A program made the translations under genes and the position numbers. This document shows positions 16,982 through 25,112 of a stretch of 64,000 nt of DNA, piece after piece. Origin of the DNA: CALLPQ01 sp038531745 (lineage in GTDB: Bacteria; Pseudomonadota; Alphaproteobacteria; Caulobacterales; Parvularculaceae); NCBI GenBank assembly GCA_038531745.1, contig JBCBBJ010000003.1:186001-250000 (forward strand). The letters run 5' to 3'. The notes under the pieces were generated by a model. The model did no database searches and was not told where the DNA came from. It saw only the letters and a program-made list of their open reading frames with translations. Positions within the stretch are counted from its first letter, which is position 1. The number at the start of each line of letters is the position of its first letter.

Positions 16982-19072
16982 ATGGCGGAGACAGAAACAC
17001 CCGAAAATCAGACACGCAAGACCGGCGCCCAACCGGCAGGCCGCAAAGGCACGGCAGCCAAGAAGGTGGCCAGTAAGACCGCGAGTAAAAAGACCGCAAA
17101 GAAGACAACAAAGAAGACAACGACCAAGCGCAAAGCCCCGGCAAAAAAAGCGACCCCCAAAAAGACGACCCAAGCTCCGCCGCGCAAGCCCCGCAAAAAA
17201 ACCACACAAGCCAAACCGGCATCGCCGAAAACTGGAAAAACAAATCCGGAGGCGGATCAACCCAAACCCGGCAATGACGCCGATACCGATAGTATCTATG
17301 GCGATTTTGATGCGCTGTCTGAATACCTCACCGATATCACCGGGCGTAGTCAGGAGGTGTGGAGGGACTTCGTCACGCAAAATCCTGACTTCAAAACCTT
17401 GACCGGTGAAATGTCCGCCGACCCCTTGAACGTCTCGGAGGCATTTTCCGAATTGATGAAAGGCCTGTCACAGGACCCGGGCACGGTCATGCAACGCCAA
17501 TTCAAGCTGTGGGGGGACTACGCCAAATTGATGGCGAACATGCCGCGCAAAATGGCGGGCGAAGAAATCAGACCCGCCGCCGTGCCCACACCCGGCGATA
17601 AACGCTTTCGCCACAAAGCATGGGAGGAAAACCCCATGCTCGATTTTGTCAAACAATCCTATCTGATCGCGGCCAACTGGCTCGTCGATACGGTTGAGGA
17701 TTTGGAGGGTCTGGACGACCACGAGCATAAAAAAGCGATTTTTTATACACAGCAATTTACAGATGCCCTCTCCCCGTCAAATTTCGCCATGCTCAATCCG
17801 GATGTTGTTGATGCCACCTTGGAGAGCAAAGGCGAAAACCTCCTCAAAGGGTTTAAGAACCTGTTGGAGGACCTTGACCGCGGTGACGGCCAACTGGCCA
17901 TCAAGCAGGCAGATACAGACTTTTTTGAGCTGGGCAAAAATGTTGCCACCACCCCTGGCAAAGTGGTGTTTGAAAATGAGCTGATGCAACTTATTCAGTA
18001 CACCCCCACCACGGAGCAGGTGGGTGAGCGCCCGCTTTTGATCTTCCCCCCCTGGATCAACAAGTTTTATATTCTTGATCTGCAACCGGCCAATTCCTTT
18101 ATCAAATGGATGGTTGACCAGGGGCGGACCGTATTTGTTGTCTCCTGGGTGAACCCGGGGCCGGAACTGCGGGAAAAGACGTTTTTTGACTATATCCGCA
18201 CTGGTCTTTTCGCCGCCCTTGATGCGGTCCACAAGGCCACCGGCGAAACGGATGTTGACGCCATCGGCTATTGTATCGGCGGCACGATGCTATCCACCGG
18301 TCTTGCCTATATGGCGGGCGTTGGTGATGACCGGATCAAGTCGGCAACGTTTTTCACCGCACAAACAGACTTTACCGAAGCGGGCGATCTGCAACTCTTT
18401 GTTGATGATGCCCAGCTTGACGCCATTGCCAAACAGATGGATGCGGCCGGCGGCGTATTGGAGGGGCGGGCCATGGCCACAACCTTCAATATGTTGCGCT
18501 CCAATGATCTAATCTGGTCATTTGTGATTGATAACTACCTCAAGGGCAAAGATCCTGCAAAATTCGATCTCCTCTTCTGGAATTCTGACGCCACACGCAT
18601 GCCAAAGGAGGTCCATCTGTTTTATCTGCGCGAGTTTTATCAGCATAACAAACTCGCCAGCGGCAAGATGGTGATGGATGGTGTGCCCCTCGATTTGGGT
18701 AAAGTTTCTATACCGATCTTTATGCAAGCGGGGGAGACCGACCATATTGCCCCCTACCGCTCAATCTATAACTCTGCGCGGGCCTTTGGCGGTGATCAGG
18801 TGCAATATATGCTTGCCGGTTCCGGGCATATTGCCGGGGTTGTTAATCATCCGGACAAAAAGAAATACCACCATTCAACCAATGACGCGTTGCCCGGTGA
18901 TGTGTCCGATTGGCTGGCGGGGGCAGACAAACACCCCGGCTCCTGGTGGCCCCATTGGATGCAATGGCTGAATGAAATCAGCCCGGACAAAGTTGCCGCC
19001 CGTATGCCCGGTGACGGTGGGCTCACCCCGATAGAAGATGCCCCCGGGCGCTATGTGAAGGTGAAGGCGTAG
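16982..19072 (+). CDS. phaC: Class I poly(3-hydroxyalkanoate) synthase with histone-like N-terminal tail
   Basis: Polymerises (R)-3-hydroxyacyl-CoA into PHA granules. The alpha/beta-hydrolase core carries the lipase-like box GYCIGG with the catalytic cysteine at about residue 431, aspartate at about 587 (GETDHIAPY) and histidine at about 616 (GSGHIAG). PWINKFYILDL and the N-terminal PhaC domain (FVKQSYLIAANWLVDTVEDLEGLD) are also present. At 696 residues it exceeds the usual ~590-600 by an extra N-terminal stretch (about residues 18-95) packed with Lys, Thr, Ala and Pro (KKTAKKTTKKTTTKRKAPAK), like histone H1 or PhaM-type DNA-binding tails. Ribosome site: acaagggggtc before the ATG. Confidence 0.96.
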   Translation: MAETETPENQTRKTGAQPAGRKGTAAKKVASKTASKKTAKKTTKKTTTKRKAPAKKATPKKTTQAPPRKPRKKTTQAKPASPKTGKTNPEADQPKPGNDADTDSIYGDFDALSEYLTDITGRSQEVWRDFVTQNPDFKTLTGEMSADPLNVSEAFSELMKGLSQDPGTVMQRQFKLWGDYAKLMANMPRKMAGEEIRPAAVPTPGDKRFRHKAWEENPMLDFVKQSYLIAANWLVDTVEDLEGLDDHEHKKAIFYTQQFTDALSPSNFAMLNPDVVDATLESKGENLLKGFKNLLEDLDRGDGQLAIKQADTDFFELGKNVATTPGKVVFENELMQLIQYTPTTEQVGERPLLIFPPWINKFYILDLQPANSFIKWMVDQGRTVFVVSWVNPGPELREKTFFDYIRTGLFAALDAVHKATGETDVDAIGYCIGGTMLSTGLAYMAGVGDDRIKSATFFTAQTDFTEAGDLQLFVDDAQLDAIAKQMDAAGGVLEGRAMATTFNMLRSNDLIWSFVIDNYLKGKDPAKFDLLFWNSDATRMPKEVHLFYLREFYQHNKLASGKMVMDGVPLDLGKVSIPIFMQAGETDHIAPYRSIYNSARAFGGDQVQYMLAGSGHIAGVVNHPDKKKYHHSTNDALPGDVSDWLAGADKHPGSWWPHWMQWLNEISPDKVAARMPGDGGLTPIEDAPGRYVKVKA

Positions 19073-19076
19073 GGCG

Positions 19077-19472
19077 ATGATACCTCTATGGATTCGTGAG
19101 AAACCATTGCGCCGCGCCCTCGACGAGTTGGGGCCGACGCCCGGTATTCGAAACCCTTACCTAGCTGGTGCTTACTCATTCACAGTTTGTGCCTTTGTAT
19201 GCGTCGTTTTTATGATGATTTTATCGGGCACACGCGGCGCGTCTTCGGCAATGGAACTGTTCGAAGCAAGTAGCTGGGGCGTCATTGGAGCCGCCGGGAT
19301 TTGTGGTCTGATTTATGCCGGCATTTTCATTTCCAGTCTCTTTCCACAGTGTTATCCCTATCGACTGAAATTTGCCGTAGGCGGATTTTGTTGCATGGCG
19401 CCGGTGTTTTTGTTGATGCAAACGACCGGATATCTTTTACGCACATTATACCTGCCAACGGCTCCCATCTGA
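19077..19472 (+). CDS. Small integral membrane protein, unknown function
   Basis: 131 residues with three predicted membrane segments (SFTVCAFVCVVFMMIL, WGVIGAAGICGLIYAGIFISSLF, FAVGGFCCMAPVFLLMQTTGYLL), unusually cysteine-rich for a membrane protein. Begins four bases after the phaC stop, so it is probably co-transcribed with it. I do not recognise a family. Confidence 0.6.
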   Translation: MIPLWIREKPLRRALDELGPTPGIRNPYLAGAYSFTVCAFVCVVFMMILSGTRGASSAMELFEASSWGVIGAAGICGLIYAGIFISSLFPQCYPYRLKFAVGGFCCMAPVFLLMQTTGYLLRTLYLPTAPI

Positions 19473-19549
19473 TGATGTGTTGCGCAATTGCACGGGTGGT
19501 CAAAATCCGCCCCTTCCGTAAAGGCCCCTAGAGCGAGAGCTTGTGCGCG

Positions 19550-19576
19550 TTAAGGTTTCGTTAACGCTTTCGAATC
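19550..19576 (+). promoter_or_regulatory. CtrA-type box TTAA-N7-TTAAC with adjacent GANTC site
   Basis: TTAAGGTTTCGTTAAC matches the full CtrA consensus, and GAATC (a CcrM methylation site) follows at 19572-19576. A CATGGTT-AGCA-AACCATG inverted repeat follows about 20 bases later. It stands upstream of the small ORF at 19650, suggesting cell-cycle-controlled expression of that gene. Confidence 0.55.
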
Positions 19577-19649
19577 ACCCTTCGTACGCAAGATCATGGT
19601 TAGCAAACCATGAATATTCGAAGCGGTAAGACACGCGAACGGGGCATCA

Positions 19650-19895
19650 GTGGGCACACAGACTTCAGCGATGAACAAGCCTCAGGGCGTGGGCGAGGCC
19701 CGGCGCCCCACCACAAGCGATCTGTTTTTGCGCCTGGCGAAAACCGAACGGGCGCGCCGTGCAAAAGCAGAAAATGCTTTCCGACGGTTGCGCAAGACAA
19801 GCCTCGACGAGGGTGTAGCTGATCCCGAAAAGATCGTGGGTAACGCCGTCGCGCGGGCCAGCCTTGATCTTAAAATTGCGGCTCGCCAAGACTAA
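19650..19895 (+). CDS. Small basic helical protein, unknown function
   Basis: 81 residues from a GTG, or 74 from the ATG at 19671 (MNKPQGVGEARR). The body is a charged amphipathic helix (LFLRLAKTERARRAKAENAFRRLRK) followed by VADPEKIVGNAVARASLDLKIAARQD. The reading frame has plausible coding character, unlike the overlapping frame that starts at 19610. No family recognised. It lies about 85-120 bases downstream of a CtrA-like box, which is the main reason to take it seriously. Confidence 0.45.
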   Translation: MGTQTSAMNKPQGVGEARRPTTSDLFLRLAKTERARRAKAENAFRRLRKTSLDEGVADPEKIVGNAVARASLDLKIAARQD

Positions 19896-19994
19896 ACCCA
19901 CACCCGTCAAGCGCCAGGCTTGCTGTAGAGCCGCGTTGCGGCGATCCCTTTATGACGTCATGGTACGGCCTAACGCTGACATTTGAGCCATCCC

Positions 19995-20969
19995 ATGCCC
20001 TTGCCCATTACCATTGATCCCGCCGTTTTTGACAGCCAGGCCATTGCGCCCGAAACAACCGCCACCAACGACAAACTAGAGGCGTTTTTCAAAACTATAC
20101 CCCCGATCTGGGATGTGGGTGCCCCAGCCATCCGTGCCGCGCGGCGCAATGGCGAAGGCATGCTGGGCCGTGAGCCAGAGGCCGACATTGCCCAATGGCG
20201 GACGATCAGCGCCAATGGGCAAACCGTCCGGGTGCGTATTTTTACGCCCGAGACGATCACCGGCATTTACCTGCATATCCACGGGGGCGGCCACACGATT
20301 GGCTCGGCTGATAATCAAGACCAAACGCTGGCCCATTTTGCCAACACGCTTAATATGGCGATCGTTAGCGTCGAATATCGTCTGGCACCGGAAAATATTT
20401 GGCCGGCGGCGCCCGACGATTGTGAAACCGCCGCGGTTTGGCTGGCCCAAAATGCCCAAACCGAATTCGGGACTGACCGAATGCTGGTGGGCGGTGAAAG
20501 CGCCGGGGCCCACCTTGCGCTCGTGACACTATTGCGTATGCGCGACCGCCATGGCTTTACCGGTTTTTGCGGTGCGAACCTTGTTTACGGTGTTTATGAC
20601 ATGGCATTGAGCCCCAGCGCACGGCAATGGGGCGAGCGTAATTTAATCCTCAGTACGCCTATTATTGAATGGTTTATGGAAAACCTGTTGCCAGCAACCG
20701 CCTTTTCCGAAACCGACAAACGCGCGCCAGAAATTTCCCCACTTTATGCCGCGCTCCATGATTTACCGCCGGCCCTGTTTACCGTGGGCACCCTGGACCC
20801 GCTGGTTGATGATACGCTGATGATGGCTGCACGATGGGTTGGCGCGGGTAATAGCGCAGACCTGCGGATTTATCCGGGCGGCATCCACGCTTTTGATATT
20901 CTCGACATCCCAATCGCCCGTGAGGCCCGGGCCAGCATGGTCGAATTCATGGGCCAGTGTCTTGGCTAG
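19995..20969 (+). CDS. Alpha/beta hydrolase, HSL-type esterase
   Basis: Esterase/lipase of the hormone-sensitive-lipase (family IV) group. The oxyanion-hole motif HGGGHTIG lies near residue 95 and the nucleophile motif GGESAGAHLA near 165, with the acid in GTLDPLVDD and the histidine in GGIHAFD. These are the family's usual spacings. I take ATG 19995 (MPLPITIDP) over the TTG at 19983. Substrate cannot be inferred. Single gene, 85 bases after the small basic ORF. Confidence 0.88.
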   Translation: MPLPITIDPAVFDSQAIAPETTATNDKLEAFFKTIPPIWDVGAPAIRAARRNGEGMLGREPEADIAQWRTISANGQTVRVRIFTPETITGIYLHIHGGGHTIGSADNQDQTLAHFANTLNMAIVSVEYRLAPENIWPAAPDDCETAAVWLAQNAQTEFGTDRMLVGGESAGAHLALVTLLRMRDRHGFTGFCGANLVYGVYDMALSPSARQWGERNLILSTPIIEWFMENLLPATAFSETDKRAPEISPLYAALHDLPPALFTVGTLDPLVDDTLMMAARWVGAGNSADLRIYPGGIHAFDILDIPIAREARASMVEFMGQCLG

Positions 20970-21068
20970 AGTGACAGATGTTCACATTGGCCCGTGGAAG
21001 TACGAGGAATACCCGGCTTTTAGGCAATTCCTGATTCAAGTTGAACGTCTTTTGCTATAGACCGTCGT

Positions 21069-21090
21069 CTTTCCCCATTTATGGGGAAAG
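21069..21090. repeat. Perfect 10-bp inverted repeat
   Basis: CTTTCCCCAT, a TT spacer, then ATGGGGAAAG. Lies 100 bases after the esterase stop. Could act as a terminator or processing hairpin, but no T run follows on the plus strand. Confidence 0.6.
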
Positions 21091-21136
21091 GAAGAGCCAT
21101 CAATCAAAAAGATGACGCCCGTGCTATCAACCAACG

Positions 21137-21246
21137 CCCCCCCGCGACTTGATCGCGGGGCCCAAGGTGATCAGCCTACAGAGGGTTATCTGCAAATCAC
21201 TTTACCAGAAATGCCGTGGACCCCGTGGTCAAGCCACGGGGAGGCG
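21137..21246 (+). repeat. Dispersed double-hairpin repeat, copy B
   Basis: Starts with the self-complementary ccccgcgacttgatcgcggg, has a core cagcctacagagggttat, and ends with the self-complementary ccccgtggtcaagccacggg followed by gaggcg. Same order as copies A (1904-2010, inverted) and C (55346-55466). About 110 bp. Confidence 0.8.
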
Positions 21247-21362
21247 AAGAGATCGGATCAACGTGCGGTATTCCGAGGACCGTGTGGTGTTAACTTGGAC
21301 TTGCGGGTCGAGATTTGCGTATTATCTCCGCCGGCTCCCGCAGTTGACCAGCCACATTCATC

Positions 21363-21869
21363 CTATAGCGGATTAAATTGCCCTTGCAGCCAGATTAGCC
21401 AGGGTCGGTAGCCCTCTTCTTCCAGATCGATGGCGCAGAATGATCTGACAATCGCACGCACGGCCATCTCGTCACTATTATCCGCGAGGACTTGCGCAAT
21501 ATCGTCGGTGACGGCTTTGCCCTCGGGTTGCCAGTCGAGCACCATGTCCTGGACAACGGCCTCAAGGCTATCGGCGCCGAATACCGCTTCGGCGTGCAGA
21601 TAGCCGCCCAACATACGCGCCAGCGTCGGATAGGTCGTGCGTAAGGCGGCTTGTGCAGTTTCAAGATCGGCCATGGTTTGCGCCACGGCGCCCGCGGGCG
21701 TCGAGGCACCGCCATCGCCATGGTCAATAACCGGCCCACCGCGGCCCGGACCGGAGAGCTTTGCGCCGCGGGTACGGCTGCGGTTCAACCGCTCCCGGCC
21801 CAATTGCACCGCCTGCATGGCGATGATGCCAAGGGCAACGAGGAGCACAAGATAAACAAGTAGGATCAT
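21363..21869 (-). CDS. Membrane-anchored protein of unknown function (end of bch/hemC operon)
   Basis: 168 residues with an N-terminal membrane anchor (ILLVYLVLLVALGIIAMQAV), a flexible basic Gly-rich linker (RSRTRGAKLSGPGRGGPVIDHGDGG) and a helical C-terminal domain of about 110 residues (QTMADLETAQAALRTTYPTLARML..., EEEGYRPWLIWLQGQF). The C-terminal phrasing VLDWQPEGKAVTDDIAQVLADNSDE...YRPWLIWL faintly recalls CdiI_3-type immunity proteins, but this is a weak impression. It is the last gene of the minus-strand bchG-hemC operon, 45 bases after hemC. Function unknown. Confidence 0.65.
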   Translation of the reverse strand: MILLVYLVLLVALGIIAMQAVQLGRERLNRSRTRGAKLSGPGRGGPVIDHGDGGASTPAGAVAQTMADLETAQAALRTTYPTLARMLGGYLHAEAVFGADSLEAVVQDMVLDWQPEGKAVTDDIAQVLADNSDEMAVRAIVRSFCAIDLEEEGYRPWLIWLQGQFNPL

Positions 21870-21913
21870 GACCCTTCCTTCAAGATACGTCTACCATCAC
21901 CGTGTGTCTGACC

Positions 21914-22900
21914 TCAAGATACGTCTGGCGCTGATTGTGCAATCAACGTGCCTGCGCCCTCAGCAATGAGCGCGAGGCCGACGCTGCGTCCCAATTCGCG
22001 TGGTTTGGCGGCGGGCCCAGAGCGTTCGCAGCGGATGATTGCTGTACCATCAAGGCTCAAGACAGCCGCGTGCAACGTCATGATGTCGCCCTCCCGCGTG
22101 GCAAGCCCGGCAATGGGGGCATTGCAATGCCCGTTCAGTATCCAGAGCATTTCACGCTCCGCCATGGCCGCCATCCGCGCGTCGGGATCATCAATTAACG
22201 CCAGCATTTCACGGGTTTTCCAGTCGCGCGCGGCGCATTCAACAACAACAATACCCTGACCCACGGCCGGCATCATTTCTGATGGTGGATAGGTTTTCGC
22301 AATCCGGTCCGATAGTCCCACACGGCCCAACCCGCTTTTGGCCATGACGAGCGCATCGGCGGGCCCAACCTCCCCGCCGCCGGGAAGTTTTTGCAATTGC
22401 CGCGCGTCAAGCTTTTGAATACGCGTATCGGCGGCGCCGCGATAATGAATAATCTCTGCATACGGATAAAGCTCGGCTAAAAAAGCCGCCCGACGTACCG
22501 AATTTGTACCAAGTTTTAGCCCCTCACCCTTGCTCGCCTCCAACGTCTCCAGCGCCAGATTGGGGTGCAGAACTAGGGCATCCTCCACCGCCTCGCGCTT
22601 GAGATAGGCGGCAAAGACAAGCCCCGGGGCTTCCTCATCGCCGGGCACATCTTTGAGCGAGTGCATGGCAGCATCAAGCGTGCCCTTGCGCATCGCTTCG
22701 CGGATCTCCGCCACAAAGGCGCCGCCTTTGCCACCATGGCGATCAAGCTTTGAGGTTTGGTCAATATCGCCGCGCGGTTTGAAATGCACCACATCGGGCT
22801 CCAGGCCGGAGATCGCGGCGCGCAATTGCGCGACAATCTCGTTGGTTTGGGCAAGAGCCATGGTGCTGGAGCGGGTACCGATTTTCATGGTGCTGATCAT
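21914..22900 (-). CDS. hemC: Hydroxymethylbilane synthase (porphobilinogen deaminase)
   Basis: Polymerises four porphobilinogen units to hydroxymethylbilane, the linear tetrapyrrole leading to heme and bacteriochlorophyll. Typical segments: IGTRSSTMALAQT, KGGAFVAEIREAM, AMHSLKDVPGD, GTNSVRRAAFL, PAVGQGIVVVECA and the dipyrromethane-cofactor cysteine region LWILNGHCNAPIAG. The start may be the ATG at 22888 (MKIGTRSS); an in-frame ATG lies at 22900 with an agaagag just before it. It sits in an operon with tspO and bchP, linking early and late tetrapyrrole steps. Confidence 0.96.
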   Translation of the reverse strand: MISTMKIGTRSSTMALAQTNEIVAQLRAAISGLEPDVVHFKPRGDIDQTSKLDRHGGKGGAFVAEIREAMRKGTLDAAMHSLKDVPGDEEAPGLVFAAYLKREAVEDALVLHPNLALETLEASKGEGLKLGTNSVRRAAFLAELYPYAEIIHYRGAADTRIQKLDARQLQKLPGGGEVGPADALVMAKSGLGRVGLSDRIAKTYPPSEMMPAVGQGIVVVECAARDWKTREMLALIDDPDARMAAMAEREMLWILNGHCNAPIAGLATREGDIMTLHAAVLSLDGTAIIRCERSGPAAKPRELGRSVGLALIAEGAGTLIAQSAPDVS

Positions 22901-22982
22901 ACTCTTCTATGCGCCGTTTACGGCGTGGCTCGGTGGTAATTTGCGTAAGAACAGCGGCAAGACGGCGTGCCCAGGCGCGCGC

Positions 22983-23264
22983 TCACGCCCCTTCGTTTAA
23001 GCGCGAAAGCCCCCACCGGATCAAGAGGACATGGCTGATAAAGGCGACGCCAAGGCAAAGGGCGACGGGCCCATGGCTGACCCCAGCAACCAAGAGCCGG
23101 AGGGCGAGAAAAAGAAACCAGCCGGAGACCAAAAATAGCGCCAATGGCCAAACCGCCGATGCCGCACCGCGGCGCCACAGATAAATCGCGGCAATAATCA
23201 GCTCCACAATCAACCCGGCGAGGATGGCATCAAGCAGAAGTGGGCTTAGCGTGATGCTAGGCAT
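22983..23264 (-). CDS. Small three-helix membrane protein between tspO and hemC
   Basis: 93 residues starting MPSITLSPLL with hydrophobic segments LLLDAILAGLIVELIIAAIYL, WPLALFLVSGWFLFLALRLLVAG and VALCLGVAFISHVLLI, and a basic WGLSRLNEGA tail. I use the ATG at 23264 because the longer frame to 23429 overlaps tspO. No family recognised. The flanking genes are 20 bases (tspO) and 82 bases (hemC) away on the same strand, so it belongs to the operon. Confidence 0.65.
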   Translation of the reverse strand: MPSITLSPLLLDAILAGLIVELIIAAIYLWRRGAASAVWPLALFLVSGWFLFLALRLLVAGVSHGPVALCLGVAFISHVLLIRWGLSRLNEGA

Positions 23265-23284
23265 GGGTGCCCCTATATTTGTCG

Positions 23285-23773
23285 TCAGGCAAAAGGCCGA
23301 TTGAGCACAAACACCCGGAAATTCAGCCAGGCGGCAAACGCCGTCCACACAAGATAGGGGAGGAAAAGGGTCCCGGCCACCTGGTTTGCCGGTAACACCC
23401 ATAGGCACAGCGCCAGCACCGACAGCCACAGGGCAACGACTTCAAACAAGGCCCAATCGGGTCGTTGCAGGGTGAAGAAAAGCCCGCTCCACGCCACGTT
23501 CAAGATCAGATTGACCCCCACAAGTCCGAGAAAGATGAGCCGGTCATCACCCGGCTCAAGACTGCGCCAGGCGAGAACCCCGGCGGTGCCCGTAATCAAA
23601 TAAATGAGCGTCCAGGCGGTAGGGAAGGCCCAATCGGGCGGGTTCAAGGATGATTTCTTGAGCGAGCGATACCATGGCCCTATTTGGGTCAGGCCGCCGC
23701 CGCCGATGGCCGCGATAAGGACAAGACCGACGGTGACAGCGATCGGATAATACTGTTCAGGCATAGTTGGCAT
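23285..23773 (-). CDS. tspO: TspO/MBR family protein (CrtK)
   Basis: Outer-membrane-associated tryptophan-rich sensor that binds porphyrins; in Rhodobacter sphaeroides it represses photosynthesis genes in response to oxygen. Residues PDWAFPTAWTLIYLITGTAG, NVAWSGLFFTLQRPDWAL and WTAFAAWLNFRVFVLNRP fit the family, with five membrane helices and the aromatic-rich W..F pattern. 162 residues is standard. In the minus-strand bchG-hemC operon, 46 bases after bchP. Confidence 0.95.
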   Translation of the reverse strand: MPTMPEQYYPIAVTVGLVLIAAIGGGGLTQIGPWYRSLKKSSLNPPDWAFPTAWTLIYLITGTAGVLAWRSLEPGDDRLIFLGLVGVNLILNVAWSGLFFTLQRPDWALFEVVALWLSVLALCLWVLPANQVAGTLFLPYLVWTAFAAWLNFRVFVLNRPFA

Positions 23774-23818
23774 CCGGCTTGGTTATGAGAGGCACTACGT
23801 GCCAGGCCCGCCGATTGT

Positions 23819-25051
23819 TCACGCCCGTTCGCGTTTGCGGCCCACAGAGGCAAAGCCCAACAGGTGCGCCATGTCTTTCATAAAGATTTTTGCGTGGGCC
23901 GCGTGGTCGGCCTTCACCAGCTTTTTGTTCATATAGGCCTCCCAGGTGAGACGCTGGACGTCTTTGTCCTCGCAGATTTTTACGAACCGCTCCCGGCGTT
24001 TGTCGTTGCGATACCAGAAATGCTGCATGATCCCGAGGATGAAAAAGACCCGGCCATGGTCGGCCATATAGCGTTTGCGCGCCCGGGCAAAGGCTTTCAC
24101 ATCACCGGTGGCCAACACTTCAGAGACCGCTTGTGCGGCGGTGCGCCCGCCCAGAAGGGCATAGTAAATCCCCTCCCCCGATGCGGGCGCGACGCACCCG
24201 GCAGCGTCACCGGCCAAAAAGACATCGCGGCCATTGTCCCAACGTTTTAGCGGCTTGAGCGGGATTGGTGCGCCTTCGGTCCGCACCGTCTCACACGCGT
24301 CAAGGGCGGTTTCGGCCCGCAAGGTGGTAATGGCATTGCGCAGGGAAAAGCCCTTATTGGCGCTGCCCACGCCAACACTTGTTGTGTCGCCATGGGGGAA
24401 TATCCAGGCATAAAAGTCTGGCGACAAGCGGCCCTGGTAATAGATATCACAGCGTTTGCCATCAAAGGCGTAGGCTGATGGGTCATGGCCGGCACCGGGT
24501 GTACGGATGATTTCATGGTAGGCAAAAACGCACGGGATTTTGTCAGCGTCCTTGATGGTCTGGCGGGCAACCTGAGAGCGCGCACCATCGGCCCCGATGA
24601 CCATTCGGGTACGGATGGTTTGTGTGCCCGGTGCCTTGTCATCCGCCTTCGGGGTGTAGACGATCACCGCCGTGCCGTCTTCGTCCCGATCAAGACGCAC
24701 AAAACTGCCTTTGCGCCAATCGGCCCCTTTTGCGGCGGCCCGTTCGCGCAGGAACTCGTCAAAATGCTCGCGGTCAACCATCCCCACACAGCCGCCATTA
24801 ATGGGCATGTCCACCTCATTTTGGGTGGGGGAGACCATGCGGGCGGAATTTGCGCGCGCCACAATTTGACTATCGGGAATATCAAAATCGCGAATCGCCC
24901 GCGGCGGAATGGCCCCGCCGCACGGCTTTATTCGCCCGGCCTTATCGAGCAGAACAACACGGTACCCCTGATCGGCAAGATCAGCCGCCGCCGTAGCCCC
25001 GGCGGGTCCGCCGCCCACAACAACGCAATCAACTGTTTCGTCTATGATCAT
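23819..25051 (-). CDS. bchP: Geranylgeranyl reductase BchP
   Basis: Reduces the geranylgeranyl tail of bacteriochlorophyll to phytyl in three steps. The FAD-binding Rossmann motif VVVGGGPAGATAAADLADQGYRVVLLDK is near residues 8-35, with CGGAIPPRAI, GADGARSQVARQ and the second FAD site DVFLAGDAAGCVAPASGEGIYYAL, as in the geranylgeranyl reductase family. Next in the operon after pucC. Confidence 0.97.
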   Translation of the reverse strand: MIIDETVDCVVVGGGPAGATAAADLADQGYRVVLLDKAGRIKPCGGAIPPRAIRDFDIPDSQIVARANSARMVSPTQNEVDMPINGGCVGMVDREHFDEFLRERAAAKGADWRKGSFVRLDRDEDGTAVIVYTPKADDKAPGTQTIRTRMVIGADGARSQVARQTIKDADKIPCVFAYHEIIRTPGAGHDPSAYAFDGKRCDIYYQGRLSPDFYAWIFPHGDTTSVGVGSANKGFSLRNAITTLRAETALDACETVRTEGAPIPLKPLKRWDNGRDVFLAGDAAGCVAPASGEGIYYALLGGRTAAQAVSEVLATGDVKAFARARKRYMADHGRVFFILGIMQHFWYRNDKRRERFVKICEDKDVQRLTWEAYMNKKLVKADHAAHAKIFMKDMAHLLGFASVGRKRERA

Positions 25052-25112
25052 CCTGGTTGATCCTTTCGGGAGTAACGGGCGGCGTATAACCGACCGGTGA
25101 GAAGTGCATTGT

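Larger units (their letters stand above)
20970..21362. other. 393-bp intergenic region with hairpin and repeat
   Basis: No gene seen. It contains the perfect CTTTCCCCAT-TT-ATGGGGAAAG hairpin (21069-21090) and double-hairpin repeat copy B (21137-21246). Short open frames through it follow the palindromes and have no coding character. Confidence 0.65.

Noticed and set aside
19610..19822. 70-codon frame overlapping the small basic ORF
   Set aside because: Composition typical of a wrong frame (G, R, P and S rich); the 19650 frame looks more like a protein.
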